From the NCBI GenBank assembly GCA_036426205.1, contig CM071574.1:8790864-8854863 (forward strand): a stretch of 64,000 nucleotides of DNA, read 5' to 3'. This DNA comes from Ascaphus truei. Its lineage: Eukaryota; Chordata; Amphibia; Anura; Ascaphidae. Below, piece after piece: positions 49,401 to 54,152 of the stretch. Every line of letters begins with the position of its first letter. The stretch's first letter is position 1. The notes under the pieces are model-generated. The model had not been told where the DNA came from and did no database searches. It saw only the letters and a list, made by a program, of their open reading frames with translations. The position numbers and the translations under genes are program-made.

Positions 49401-50844
49401 GGCTAATTTCCAGGCTTTTCTTCTAAAGCAGAAAATGGGGCAGAAAAAAATAAAAAATTGAAGTCATGACAAACTGTTAGTTTAATCTCTCCTGAGCTAT
49501 TCCTTTTCCCAATATTTCAATATTAGCTGTAACCAACATTTGTTGTTTTAATGCACATGGGACGACACCAACCAATTTAATTTCCCTCTGAGTCAAATTT
49601 TCAGCAAACTATATTTCCGTAGTATAACTAAAGAATGCAAGATAAAAGTGCAGCGTTGCTGCATACAGCAGCAAAAGGACGTCCCGGTGGGAAAAAAAAG
49701 AAGAGAGACCTTTTTCATGGTGAGCAGAGGGGATGCTGCTACCCAAACATTTTCTGCTGTACCAAATTACCATTTATCCAACAACGGGATGCTTCTGAAG
49801 GCAATGTATTAAATGGCAAGTGATTAATGTATGTAACCATCCGCAAGGAAAGTGATGAAATCCTCCAACTCATTTGTAATTTTTTTGGTCTTGACATTGT
49901 ATCTTTGGCACCAAAACATTCACCAAGACAAACAGTTGCAGGGCTTAATCATTCTTCTGGTTACCTGTGTGGCAGTATGTTTGGAGAACCCAATACGTTT
50001 GTTCTTTGCTATAATCTGATTTGAGAACATTATTTGCCCATTGTTGTGTGTAAACACCTGTCAGATATGTGCAAACGTTTCAATACAACATTCTTAAAAG
50101 ATGCAGACTACGATATGTCTGTTTATTCTAATGTGCATTACTAGTACCTTAAATAAAAACACAGGACATCAGCTTGTACAGACACTCCAAAATGTGGGTT
50201 CTCTCACCTTTTGAAGAATATTTGCTATGGTACAAAGTGTGCGCTTTCTCGTGTGCATGAAGCAGCGCCTGGAGAGAGAACAGCTGATCTTCAGAACTCA
50301 TCTTGCCCATGTAGTCCGGCAGATCATTGAAGGTAATCCAGGTATCAACCAAGTCACCATAAACCCCAAAGGCAAAGTCTGCATATTCCACAAAGCGATC
50401 GGCTGGAGAGCTGCCTGTCTGGTCACTGGGAGCAGGAAGCAAGAGGCTATGTAGGTGTCCACTCTGCAAAATGACTACCGGTTTAATGTCCGCTTCAGTT
50501 ATGCGCTGAAGAAGTTTTCTGTAGCATTGCACGCTTCTCTCATCAGGGGCCTGTGTGTTTCCCTTTGGGAGTAGTGTGGTCCAATGTAGATTGACTTTAT
50601 AATGGGTAACTCCATGCTGGCGGAGAGAAGGGAACAGGTCTTTCAGATTATGTAGAAGCTGGTCATGGCACCCATAGTCTTCATCAGAATTCACTTCATT
50701 TCTTGCATTTTCTGCACTGAAAATACCCACTAAATTGCTTGATAAAGGTCCGGCAATTGCAATGAAGTTTCCATTCGACTTCCAGTCCATCGCTCGGCAT
50801 GGGAAACAGAGGAGAATTAGGAGTAATCCCCAGGCTGGCCCCAT
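9557..50844 (-). CDS. LCT: Lactase-phlorizin hydrolase, complete 17-exon gene
   Basis: Brush-border GH1 beta-glycosidase that hydrolyses lactose, phlorizin and glycosylceramides. Seventeen coding exons with matching phases join into 1901 codons (human: 17 exons, 1927 residues). Order: signal peptide [18 protein letters not shown]; reduced domain I (exon 1) and a divergent linker (exons 2-5); domain II (exons 6-7) with HEP Glu about 513 but GNG (Gly about 724) for the nucleophile; domain III (exon 8) with NQP (Gln about 1033) and ITENG (Glu about 1244); domain IV, the lactase-type site, with NEP (Glu about 1510) and VTENG (Glu about 1721); membrane segment about 1866-1888 and a 13-residue tail. 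The start ATG (50844-50842) has a strong context (ACCACGATGG). No stop or frameshift was seen, so it looks functional. Regulation: see promoter entry. Confidence 0.95.
9909..9925 (+). repeat. poly(G) tract in LCT intron 16
   Basis: About 17 consecutive G, only about 130 bp from the exon 17 acceptor. Intron 16 also repeats a block near 9800-9900 and 9935-10045 (GGTTAGGGAAATGACAACG), a local imperfect duplication of roughly 145 bp. Confidence 0.6.
10078..10235 (+). mobile_element. hAT-type foldback MITE
   Basis: Termini CAGGGGGTAAACTCCAG and its complement. The arms pair around GAAGACTGAGCCACCTGTGC. LCT intron 16. Nothing was recognised in 10236-10774. Confidence 0.8.
10775..11011 (-). CDS. 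LCT: LCT exon 16 (end of domain IV)
   Basis: Acceptor TTTTGTAATGCAG, donor CAGAAG|GTAAGA. Encodes [20 protein letters not shown] to [20 protein letters not shown]. 237 nt, phase 1 in and out. Confidence 0.93.
11262..11550 (+). mobile_element. Unclassified GC-rich interspersed repeat
   Basis: Abrupt change to GC-rich sequence with internal short inverted repeats (GGGGTCTCCGGAGCTGAA and TTTCAGCTCCCGGGACCCC). No coding capacity. Class unknown. Confidence 0.35.
11552..11750 (-). mobile_element. PLE fragment between 41-bp inverted arms
   Basis: The - strand reads [20 protein letters not shown], then [14 protein letters not shown], the linker between RT and GIY-YIG endonuclease in Penelope-like elements (compare YKKAPNIKSIVAPS at 53.7 kb). 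Arms 11552-11592 and 11709-11750 are inverted copies, so two PLE ends meet head to head. Confidence 0.65.
11790..11871 (+). repeat. Perfect 2 x 41 bp tandem duplication
   Basis: Unit ACCATATCGGTAATCACAGG plus GTGTGGCAGGGGTCGCTGCA plus TC, at 11790-11830 and 11831-11871, with no difference, so it is recent. 11872-12150 is GC-rich, possibly a PLE terminal-repeat relic; 12160-12690 shows only AT-rich simple sequence. Confidence 0.9.
12692..12912 (-). CDS. LCT: LCT exon 15 (domain IV nucleophile)
   Basis: Acceptor CAATGTTATAG, donor GAAAG|GTAAGA. Contains [16 protein letters not shown] and [19 protein letters not shown]; the nucleophile Glu of TENG (about 1721, codon 12779-12777) is present. 221 nt, phase 2 in, phase 1 out. 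Confidence 0.95.
13133..13167 (+). repeat. (TG)n microsatellite
   Basis: About 17 TG units in LCT intron 14. Confidence 0.9.
13532..13845 (+). mobile_element. hAT-type MITE (CAGTGGCAGATTT family)
   Basis: Termini CAGTGGCAGATTTCC and ATCCGCCACTG with a perfect 8-bp target duplication CCAGCAAT (13524-13531, 13846-13853). The centre folds back around ACTGCGACGTTACATGGCGT. A different family from the CAGGGGTGG elements. LCT intron 14. Confidence 0.85.
13913..14047 (-). CDS. LCT: LCT exon 14 (domain IV)
   Basis: Acceptor GATACACTATAG, donor GACAG|GTGAGC. Encodes [25 protein letters not shown] and YDAD. 135 nt, phase 2 in and out. Confidence 0.92.
14603..14720 (+). mobile_element. hAT MITE stub plus PLE terminal-repeat stub
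   Basis: Begins like the CAGGGG MITE (GGCCAACTTCAGTCCTCAAG), then passes to CCTGATGGAGGTG and CCGAAACGTTGTC, a decayed hammerhead-like motif of PLE type. 14048-14602 shows nothing recognisable. Confidence 0.5.
14951..15060 (-). CDS. LCT: LCT exon 13 (domain IV)
   Basis: Acceptor GTTTGCCTAG, donor TCCCG|GTAAGA. Encodes [20 protein letters not shown] to LVTSR. 110 nt, phase 0 in, phase 2 out. Confidence 0.9.
15555..15780 (+). mobile_element. hAT-type foldback MITE, long form
   Basis: Termini CAGGGGGTGTCCAACTC and GGAGTTGGCCACCCCT. The central GGCTCAATCA/TGATTGAGCC palindrome is partly duplicated, making it longer than its relatives. LCT intron 12. Confidence 0.85.
15850..16018 (-). mobile_element. 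L2-type LINE/SINE 3' tail
   Basis: On the - strand: GATTGTAAGTTCTTCGGGGC, then GTGCTATATAAATAAAGATA with a short TACA-type tail. The pattern is that of vertebrate L2 3' ends. Confidence 0.6.
16217..16419 (-). CDS. LCT: LCT exon 12 (domain IV)
   Basis: Acceptor TGTTTCCTTTAAG, donor ATGATG|GTATGA. Encodes [20 protein letters not shown] and on to [12 protein letters not shown]. 203 nt, phase 1 in, phase 0 out. Confidence 0.9.
17352..17540 (+). repeat. 49-bp tandem repeat, about 3.7 copies
   Basis: Unit contains TAATAGCGCGTCTGAGATCA and GTAAGGAACCCCAA. The last copy is divergent. LCT intron 11; the remainder of 16420-17681 holds nothing clear. Confidence 0.8.
17682..17880 (-). CDS. LCT: LCT exon 11 (domain IV acid/base)
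   Basis: Acceptor GAATTGTTGCAG, donor CACCAG|GTAAGG. Encodes [20 protein letters not shown] to [18 protein letters not shown]; the acid/base Glu (about 1510) is present. 199 nt, phase 0 in, phase 1 out. Intron 10 upstream is 5.8 kb because of a foldback, a GC-rich element and a CR1. Confidence 0.95.
18342..19080. mobile_element. GC-rich TG...CA element, candidate solo LTR
   Basis: Starts TGTAACACTTGCGC and ends GATTCCTTACA, with weak 5-bp flanks (TTTTT/GTTTT), and interrupts another repeat (about 18180-18340 and 19081-19200). High GC against AT-rich surroundings. A 280-codon open frame on the - strand is composition-driven and has no recognisable domain. LTR nature is unproven. Confidence 0.4.
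19275..23312. repeat. Large foldback, right arm split by a CR1
   Basis: Left arm 19275-19561 pairs at roughly 90% with the right arm, which is 19799-20056 continued at about 23279-23312 beyond the inserted LINE. For example CTGCATAAACTGCGATGTTT at 19475 meets its complement near 19900. The spacer 19562-19798 contains a decayed hammerhead-like motif (CTGACGAAG, CGAAACGCACTAGG). LCT intron 10. Confidence 0.8.
20057..23278 (+). mobile_element. CR1/L2-type LINE, 5'-truncated, multiply broken
   Basis: Endonuclease part 20265-20700 ([31 protein letters not shown]), then DFNYPDIGW, then RT from 21343 ([35 protein letters not shown]) with the palm motif FADDT near 22220, followed by an in-frame stop. 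Frames shift near 20650, 21270, 22120 and 22310. The 3' end is the family tail (TTGAACTTGATGG, TATGTAACTAGGTAAC). No ORF1. Dead copy in LCT intron 10. Confidence 0.9.
23313..23720 (+). other. Intron 10 remainder, nothing recognised
   Basis: Contains CCTCTTATGAGACTAGG (near 23488), identical to a stretch at about 19277, but no wider homology was found. Confidence 0.4.
23721..24011 (-). CDS. LCT: LCT exon 10 (domain IV)
   Basis: Acceptor GGGGGTTTTCAG, donor CCCAG|GTAATA. 97 codons from [11 protein letters not shown] to LLAANITPQ, including [15 protein letters not shown]. Phase 0 at both ends. Confidence 0.93.
24072..24241 (+). mobile_element. hAT-type foldback MITE with perfect target duplication
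   Basis: Termini CAGGGGTGGCCAACTGCAG and GGAGTTGGTCACCCCTG. 8-bp duplication GTGTATAT at 24064-24071 and 24242-24249. LCT intron 9; 24250-25024 shows nothing recognisable. Confidence 0.9.
25025..25293 (-). CDS. LCT: LCT exon 9 (end of domain III, start of domain IV)
   Basis: Acceptor CTCCCTGTCCACAG, donor TACCAG|GTTAGA. Encodes [20 protein letters not shown] to [20 protein letters not shown]. 269 nt, phase 1 in, phase 0 out. Confidence 0.93.
25774..25986 (+). mobile_element. hAT-type foldback MITE
   Basis: Landmarks TAACTCCAGTCCTCAAG and GGACTGGAGTTGACACCCCTG. Target duplication CTTTAAGA (25766-25773, 25987-25994). LCT intron 8. Confidence 0.85.
26252..26540 (+). mobile_element. PIF/Harbinger-type MITE
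   Basis: Termini GGCCGTGCGTATAGTGCCCG and its complement (CGGGCACTATACGC...GGCC), with 3-bp target duplications TAA (26249-26251, 26541-26543). GC-rich inside. A close relative with TTA duplications is at 57995-58276. It ends 122 bp from the exon 8 donor. Confidence 0.75.
26663..28219 (-). CDS. LCT: LCT exon 8 (most of domain III)
   Basis: 1557 nt, phase 1 in and out; acceptor TTTCCTTGCAG, donor AAAG|GTAAGA. Encodes the end of domain II ([20 protein letters not shown]) and nearly all of domain III. The acid/base motif is TFNQP (CAG codon 27386-27384) rather than TFNEP. The nucleophile YITENG (Glu codon 26753-26751) is intact. Confidence 0.97.
28679..29264 (+). mobile_element. Solo LTR with 5-bp target duplication
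   Basis: Starts TGTAACAAGGG, ends CGTCTCTTACA, flanked by TACCT on both sides (28674-28678, 29265-29269). Poly(A) signal AATAAA at 29196-29201. 586 bp, no internal coding region, so it is a recombined solo LTR of a retroviral or LTR-retrotransposon lineage. Antisense to LCT, intron 7. Confidence 0.82.
29560..30202 (-). CDS. LCT: LCT exon 7 (domain II, second half)
   Basis: Acceptor CTCCTCTTAG, donor AAAAG|GTAATT. 643 nt, phase 0 in, phase 1 out. The nucleophile motif reads YITGNG (Gly about 724) instead of TENG; human domain II also has GNG, so domain II is expected to be non-catalytic. Confidence 0.95.
30732..30905 (+). repeat. (CA)n and (GA)n/(CAGA)n simple repeats
   Basis: CA tract at about 30732-30758, followed by GAGAGACACA and pure GA runs to 30901. 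LCT intron 6. Confidence 0.9.
31437..31486 (+). repeat. (AT)n microsatellite
   Basis: About 25 AT units, 65 bp from the exon 6 donor. Confidence 0.95.
31551..32209 (-). CDS. LCT: LCT exon 6 (domain II, first half)
   Basis: 659 nt, phase 1 in, phase 0 out; donor ACAAG|GTATAA. Encodes [20 protein letters not shown] through [20 protein letters not shown]. The acid/base Glu of HEP (about 513) is kept. The acceptor CCTACCAG is chosen to fit phase 1; CATTATCATAG, 18 bases upstream, is a better-looking acceptor but would break the frame. Confidence 0.9.
32319..32506 (+). mobile_element. hAT-type MITE; its left part and flank recur at 63854
   Basis: Landmarks GATGGCCAACTCCAGTCCTC and TGAGCCACTGATTGAGCCAC. 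The left flank from 32295 (AAACAAGCAACATAAAGCAC) and the first half of the element recur at 63854 next to the duplicated LCT last exon. LCT intron 5. Confidence 0.85.
32854..33009 (+). repeat. GGGATAG(T/C)(A/C)GT minisatellite beside exon 5 donor
   Basis: Roughly 11-bp units (GGGATAGTAGT, GGGATAGCCGA, GGGATAGCTGT), about 14 copies, reaching to within about 14 bases of the exon 5 splice donor. Confidence 0.9.
33024..33090 (-). CDS. LCT: LCT exon 5
   Basis: Donor GGAAG|GTACGT. Encodes [20 protein letters not shown] then KE, matching the human IGFDINEFLSCSSSSKK stretch. The acceptor (GGTGATCAG) has a weak pyrimidine tract, so the 5' boundary is less sure. Ends phase 1. A GGATAG minisatellite begins about 14 bases into the following intron. 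Confidence 0.7.
33330..33875 (+). mobile_element. L2-type LINE fragment (RT C-terminal region)
   Basis: The + strand reads [18 protein letters not shown], the C-terminal thumb region of L2-like RTs, then decays, and ends with ATTGTAAGCTCTCGAAACAG, the usual L2 3' signature. LCT intron 4. Confidence 0.65.
34546..34647 (-). CDS. LCT: LCT exon 4
   Basis: Acceptor CTGTTTGTTTTACAG, donor CCCAG|GTAGAG. 34 codons, [19 protein letters not shown] then a Thr/Pro-rich end; aligns with the human IEPKVKVFIFNLKLPDCPS region. Phase 0 at both ends. Divergent, as the whole domain I linker is. Confidence 0.75.
34720..35033 (+). mobile_element. GC-rich MITE-like block, possibly Harbinger-related
   Basis: Begins TAA|GGCCGTAATATACC, like the Harbinger-type MITEs. 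The right end is not clearly complementary, so the boundary is a guess. Confidence 0.35.
35263..37943 (+). mobile_element. 2.7 kb insert in foldback left arm
   Basis: Defined by the break in the left arm: the arm sequence stops at CCTAATGT (35262) and resumes at CTAATATTG (37944), giving a probable short target duplication TAAT(G/A)T. It holds GC-rich DNA (35263-35690), the minisatellite and an AT-rich end. No transposase or terminal repeats identified. Confidence 0.5.
35690..37375 (+). repeat. 1.7 kb minisatellite, about 29-bp unit
   Basis: Consensus CACTTACACACAGACTCACT plus ATAACACAG, near 58 copies. Variants are AGACTC, AGTCTC and AGGCTC. Units in 35760-36420 have many 1-2 base losses, whereas 36600-37375 is nearly regular. 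Confidence 0.95.
38397..40950 (+). mobile_element. CR1/L2-type LINE, 5'-truncated, nearly intact RT
   Basis: The same family as 20057-23278 but better kept. The frame runs 38425-39252 and continues 39239-40732, broken only by one extra A in a run (CTTG then seven A, against six in the other copy). RT landmarks: [40 protein letters not shown], and FTDD where FADD is usual. It ends with TGATGGACGTACG and TATGTAACTATGTAACTT. Starts inside the endonuclease region. LCT intron 3. Confidence 0.92.
41098..41425 (+). mobile_element. TA-target MITE (CAGATGCAGCG family)
   Basis: Inverted ends CAGATGCAGCGGCCGTTATT and AATAACGGGCGCTGCATCTG flanked by TA on both sides; 328 bp, no transposase. 41426-42862 holds nothing clearly recognisable, apart from degenerate protein-like runs near 42250-42456. 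Confidence 0.8.
42863..42946 (-). CDS. LCT: LCT exon 3
   Basis: Acceptor TATTTTTATTTTAG, donor ACAG|GTAGGA. 28 codons, [20 protein letters not shown] and on to SWNKEQ, aligning with the human DFLSLDLSYECQ segment. Phase 0 at both ends. Confidence 0.8.
43256..43482 (+). mobile_element. PIF/Harbinger-type MITE (GGCTGCGGCC)
   Basis: Starts TTA|GGCTGCGGCC and ends GGCTGAGGCC|TAA, with palindromic GGTTCGCCC/GGGCGAACC inside. The GTTCGCCC block recurs in elements at 47441 and 48728. LCT intron 2. Confidence 0.6.
43665..43766 (+). mobile_element. hAT-type MITE, right half
   Basis: Only the right arm (ACCTGTGCTGAAGCAGGGAT to TTGGATACTCCTGG). LCT intron 2, about 107 bp from the exon 2 donor. Confidence 0.75.
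43873..43943 (-). CDS. LCT: LCT exon 2
   Basis: Acceptor TTGTTCTTTTTCAG, donor CTTG|GTAAAT. Encodes [20 protein letters not shown], which aligns with the start of the domain I-II linker in mammalian LCT (GGKLSIVL). 71 nt; phase 1 in, phase 0 out. Too short to stand out alone; frame, splice sites and position support it. Confidence 0.8.
44010..44080 (-). repeat. Unknown duplicated coding-like block, copy 1
   Basis: About 65 bp that recurs at 45757-45822. The - strand reads NKW then SDN(T/K)[13 protein letters not shown] in both copies. No family recognised. Confidence 0.5.
44264..44598 (-). mobile_element. CR1/L2-type LINE 3' end
   Basis: Complement of the family tail (GTTACATAGTTACATAGTAG) through TATTGATCCAGAGGAAGG to CATCACAGTCTCCATGGGTA. 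It matches the ends at 23.0 and 40.7 kb in the opposite orientation. Confidence 0.88.
44937..45018 (+). mobile_element. Harbinger-type MITE fragment
   Basis: GGGCCGCACTTATAGTGCAC and GGGTGACGTCACCCGTCGCC match the GC-rich MITE at 57995. The right end is lost at the junction with the PLE-like repeat. Confidence 0.55.
45029..45070 (+). ncRNA. Hammerhead-ribozyme-like motif, orphan
   Basis: Helix I ACCC (45029-45032)/GGGT (45067-45070); core CTGAGGA (45033-45039); one extra A; helix II GGAAG/CTTCC (45041-45045/45052-45056); GAAA; helix III AC..GT; cleavage-site base A (45066). Such ribozymes are known in PLE terminal repeats. The extra A after the core departs from the textbook CUGANGA. Confidence 0.6.
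45071..45750 (+). mobile_element. Probable PLE terminal-repeat relic
   Basis: Follows the hammerhead-like motif with the same layout as the 3' side of the PLE at 57186-57780: GC-rich stretch, then T-rich sequence with TTACTTATT and TTGTTTGTCT. No coding part. Confidence 0.45.
45757..45995 (-). pseudogene. Unknown coding-like block, copy 2 (longer)
   Basis: The - strand reads [33 protein letters not shown], stop, [37 protein letters not shown]. One stop breaks an otherwise protein-like run of about 75 residues. No family recognised; possibly a transposon protein or retrocopy. Confidence 0.4.
46351..46682 (+). mobile_element. TA-target MITE (CAGGCATACCCC family)
   Basis: Ends CAGGCATACCCCGGTTTAAG and GGGGTATGCCTG, flanked by TA (46349-46350, 46683-46684). 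Relative of 711-1050, in opposite orientation. LCT intron 1. Nothing clear in 46683-47440. Confidence 0.85.
47441..47669 (+). mobile_element. PIF/Harbinger-type MITE (GGCTGCGTCC)
   Basis: Inverted ends GGCTGCGTCCATGGTA and TACCATGGACGCAGCC; right flank TAA, left flank CAA. GC-rich inside. Confidence 0.7.
48345..48477 (-). mobile_element. L2-type 3' tail
   Basis: On the - strand: GATTGTAAGCTCTTTGGGGA to GGTGCTTTATAAATATAATT. Same pattern as 15850-16018. Confidence 0.6.
48728..49068 (+). mobile_element. PIF/Harbinger-type MITE
   Basis: Flanked by TAA (48725-48727, 49069-49071). Ends GGCCTTGTCCAGGGTGAA and TTTACCCTGGCTGAGCCC. Contains GTTCGCCC and GGGCGAACC as in 43256. GC-rich. 49069-50207 includes a short poly(C) run and otherwise nothing clear. 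Confidence 0.6.
50208..50844 (-). CDS. LCT: LCT exon 1 (signal peptide, domain I)
   Basis: ATG at 50844-50842; donor AAAAG|GTGAGA. Encodes the signal peptide and a shortened GH1-like region ([37 protein letters not shown]). The NEP position reads NDLP, so domain I lacks the catalytic Glu, as expected for this family. Ends phase 1. Confidence 0.93.
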
Positions 50845-50960
50845 CGTGGTCAGTCTGTGTCCCAAAGCAAACTGTTGAAGTCATTTATGCTATGATCAAG
50901 GTCATAAAATTAACATTTAACTTGATCAGCTACAGTATAGATAAGAAAACTGCTGAAAAA
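50845..50960 (-). promoter_or_regulatory. LCT proximal promoter candidate
   Basis: Upstream of the ATG the - strand carries a GATA motif (complement AGATAAG, 50939-50945), an HNF1-like half-site pair (complement AATTAACATTTAAC, 50908-50921) and a CDX-like TTTTAT (complement in 50904-50909). Mammalian LCT promoters use GATA, HNF1 and CDX2 for intestinal expression. The resemblance is by eye; no start site can be assigned. Confidence 0.45.
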
Positions 50961-51299
50961 CAATTTATGGCGTCATAAAGAGACGTCTGCTGAATTGTAC
51001 AGTGCAGCAGGGAAAACACTGACAGCAATATATGCAAATGGTGCAAGACTTACAAGGATTTTCGGTATATGTCTTTTGAATGATGCACAACCATTAATGC
51101 AGGCCCATTTTCGTTCACAGCAAACTCAGTGACGGGACACAGTGATCCCTATAAGACAGTTGGATGCAATCCATCACGAGTTGGCAAGATAGTGCCTCAG
51201 CTGTGCTCAAACATCAAATGACTGCATGATAGATCATGGGAACTGTATGGTGCAGCATTACCTGTTACACTAAACCTAGCTTAATTGAAATAACTCACA

Positions 51300-52440
51300 C
51301 AAGACACAACTATAAGATGGTGGATAAGGCCGCAGTACAATTTATTAAACCATCATAACAACCAGAAAATGAAGTTAACCTCTCGCCTCCCAACCAGAGA
51401 AACATATTTCATAAATAACTATGGCTCCTCCAACCCAGAGCCTCAATTACCCTTACAATAATGTAACTATTCCTGAGACCATGCTCAGAATTAACCCCCA
51501 CTGATCCATTTAATACCTTCAATTTGGCTGGGCCTTCGTACAAAAGATAGATTTCTCTAACCCATCTTGCATTCCCACGTAAAACTGTAACCCAATATCT
51601 GACAAATGTACAAAATCCCTCCTATACAGGCCTTCACCACCACCTTCTTTGAAATGTCACCACCACCCAATACAATTCACAAAACCCGCCACTGCTTTGT
51701 TCAGCTTCCTCCTGCAATGCTCTAAAGGCTTTAAACTTTTCTGAAACCCCCAAACTAACCGTGACACCATTTCTCTGACCACGCTAAAATTGCCTGGGGG
51801 AATCCATCTGGAACTAGTGCCAAATCCCTCTTCATTATATGAATTAGTTCCCAAGTTTGCACATTGCCAATGTCGTTACAATCCCCCCCCCCCCCCCCGA
51901 ATATCTCTCACATTTGGTACTGAAAGTATTCTTGTTCAGTAGCAACTCTGGCAAAATGTGCTTCCATTTCAGTCCCATGTGCTCCAGCCTCTTCCCTGCA
52001 CATTTCTTGGCTGCCAACCAAGACCTCGGTGCCTCACTGTCTTACTCTCATACTCTCATAGCCGCCCAATGGGCAAAGGAACGTCCTTTTATCCAAATCC
52101 TCTTCCTCACATCTGAAAAACATACATTTTGGGATTATTCCAGCACTATATGATTTGTAAGACCCAACGCTGACCATACCAGTGGTCATTTCCCAACTGA
52201 CCAATGACCATTCCAATATGCATCCTAACCAGCTGAACCAGCTGCATCAAGTCTGTATTAACTGCAGTTTCTTGCCAGCAGGAGCAGCCATTGTAATTTC
52301 ATAGGCATATAAAGGTATCTTTAACCCATGGGATGAGGCCAATTAGTTGGATAGGAACCGCACTGCTAATCAGGTATACTGTAGCGCTCTGGTACACTTG
52401 CGTCCCCTTAGAAATAAAATGAACCGGACATAGTGCAGAC
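51300..52440 (-). mobile_element. DIRS/Ngaro-like relic with SGNH-hydrolase remnant
   Basis: The - strand reads EMVSRLVWGFQKSLKP, then RRKLNKAVAGFVNCIGWW, a stop, then GLYRRDFVHLSDIGLQFYVG. The DxxHLS motif is the last catalytic block (Asp-His) of SGNH/GDSL hydrolases, which accompany some tyrosine-recombinase retroelements. Broken by stops; limits approximate. A poly(C) run lies near 51884-51898. Confidence 0.45.
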
Positions 52441-52655
52441 TGTACATAGAATATTTATAAAAACAAGCAAAATCCAATCAACTCACATGGTGATGGAAAG
52501 AAACAAGCGTGTAGATCACAAAGTGGATCTCTGCAAGACCGGGAGAGTGGTATCTCTGCTTTTCCTCTGTTCAGCTATGCGTGTCACGGATGCGTCTCAC
52601 CGAGGACCGGAAGTGACGTCATCCGCTCTCAGAGGCTCCGGTTTCGTCTCAGGGC

Positions 52656-52698
52656 ATCACTCTACGCGTTTCACCTTGTAGGTTTCTTCAGGAGTGAT
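52656..52698 (-). ncRNA. Hammerhead-ribozyme-like motif of PLE 2
   Basis: Helix I is 7 bp (ATCACTC/GAGTGAT); core CTGAAGA; one extra A; helix II ACCT/AGGT with loop ACA; GAAA; helix III AC..GT; cleavage-site base A. It lies about 490 bp past the PLE 2 stop on the same strand. Confidence 0.65.
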
Positions 52699-53186
52699 TT
52701 TCCATAGTGTATGAGCAACTTATATACTCTAATCTCTACTCTCATAGGTGGGGAGTGAATTGGATAATTGAACACATTTAATTGAGATGGCCAAAAGCTG
52801 CTGATATAGACAATTCCTACATCTAGGTAAAAGCAATCAGTATATCTACATAGATGCAGGTGATACAGGTTAAAACATTTAATATATGAGTACTTAATTA
52901 AAAACATGTTTACACATAAGATAAAAAATGGCATTTAATAGCCATTGGTGGATAGCCTAAGCTATAGGCAAAATTAAATCTGTTGCATCTGACATATGCA
53001 CAGACCCAAAAATCTTAAGGATATGATGACATTTATTACTATCCCTAAAAAAGCTAAAATAAATAAAATACATAAAATATAATGACGCAAATTAAGTAGA
53101 AGGAACAAAATCTAATGGAAAGAACAAAGATGAAACATAATTAGTGGATGTGACAAAAACCATAGTAATAATGATGTTTATATATG

Positions 53187-54152
53187 TTATAAAAATGGTT
53201 TAAGATCAAAATCCAAATTTAAACCTGAGGGTGCCAATGTATTTAGCTCAAACATCCAAAATGATTCCCTTTTAAGAAGGGCTGTATTCCTATTACCACC
53301 TCTCCAATGGGGCATAACTTGCTCAATCGCTTTGAATGTTAACCCTTTAGGGTCTGAGTTGTGCATCAATAAAAAGTGATTAGAAACACTGTGTGTTGTT
53401 ACTTTTCTTTTAATGTTGCTAATGTGTTCTAATATTCTGGTTCTAAGGGGGCGGATAGTTTTACCAATATACTGTAGCCCACATGTGCATTCAATAAGAT
53501 AAATGACAAAATTTGATCTACAATTCAAATGTTGTTGAATGTTATATTTTTTATGTGTCACATGTGATTGAAAACTATTGATATCCTTAGAACTGAATTT
53601 ACATGAAGTGCACATTCTACATGTATAGAATCCCTTAGGAGGATCTAGCCAACCGGAGCGAGTATGTACAGGACCCTTTCTAAGGGCACTGGGGGCTACA
53701 ATGCTTTTAATATTGGGAGCTTTTTTATACACCATTTTAACTCTTTCAGGTAAGTGTTGTCCTAGAATAGGGTCATTTTTTTTGGATATCTCTAAGAGCT
53801 AGAATTACATCTGTTGTATCCTTTAAATAGGATTTTTGCTTCTTAACAATATTCTGTAGAAAGCTATCCAAATATTCCGATACATTGGCTGTCAGAGACC
53901 CTATACCGGAGATAATTGGTCTCCCAGGTGGATGTGTAGAATTCTTATGAATTTTTGGTAAGAAGTAGAAGACGGGGAACACTGGGTCCTCTATATTTAA
54001 AAATTGGAACTCTTGATCTTCCAGTATTCCCCGTCTTCTACCATCTTCTAGGAGAGATTGTAATTCTTTTTTAAAAATAGGTGTGGGGTTAGATTTTAGT
54101 TTCTGATATGTGCTGGTTAGAGTGCCTAGAGAAATGAAAGATGACCTTAAGG
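53187..54152 (-). mobile_element. Penelope-like element 2, RT core deleted
   Basis: The N-terminal RT part (FPVFYFLPKIHKNSTHPPGR, PIISGIGSLTANVSEYLDSF, DTTDVILALRDI) passes at about 53785 straight into the linker (DPILGQHLPERVKMVYKKAP), so the catalytic palm is missing. The GIY-YIG endonuclease follows (NFVIYLIECTCGLQYIGKT, then GLNLDFDLKPFL and stop at 53187). A Cys-rich stretch GFYTCRMCTSC precedes it. Non-autonomous relic. Confidence 0.88.

Noticed and set aside
50842..50865. Upstream extension of the LCT frame to 50865
   Set aside because: The codon there is TTG, not ATG; the ATG at 50844-50842 has a strong context and directly precedes the signal peptide.
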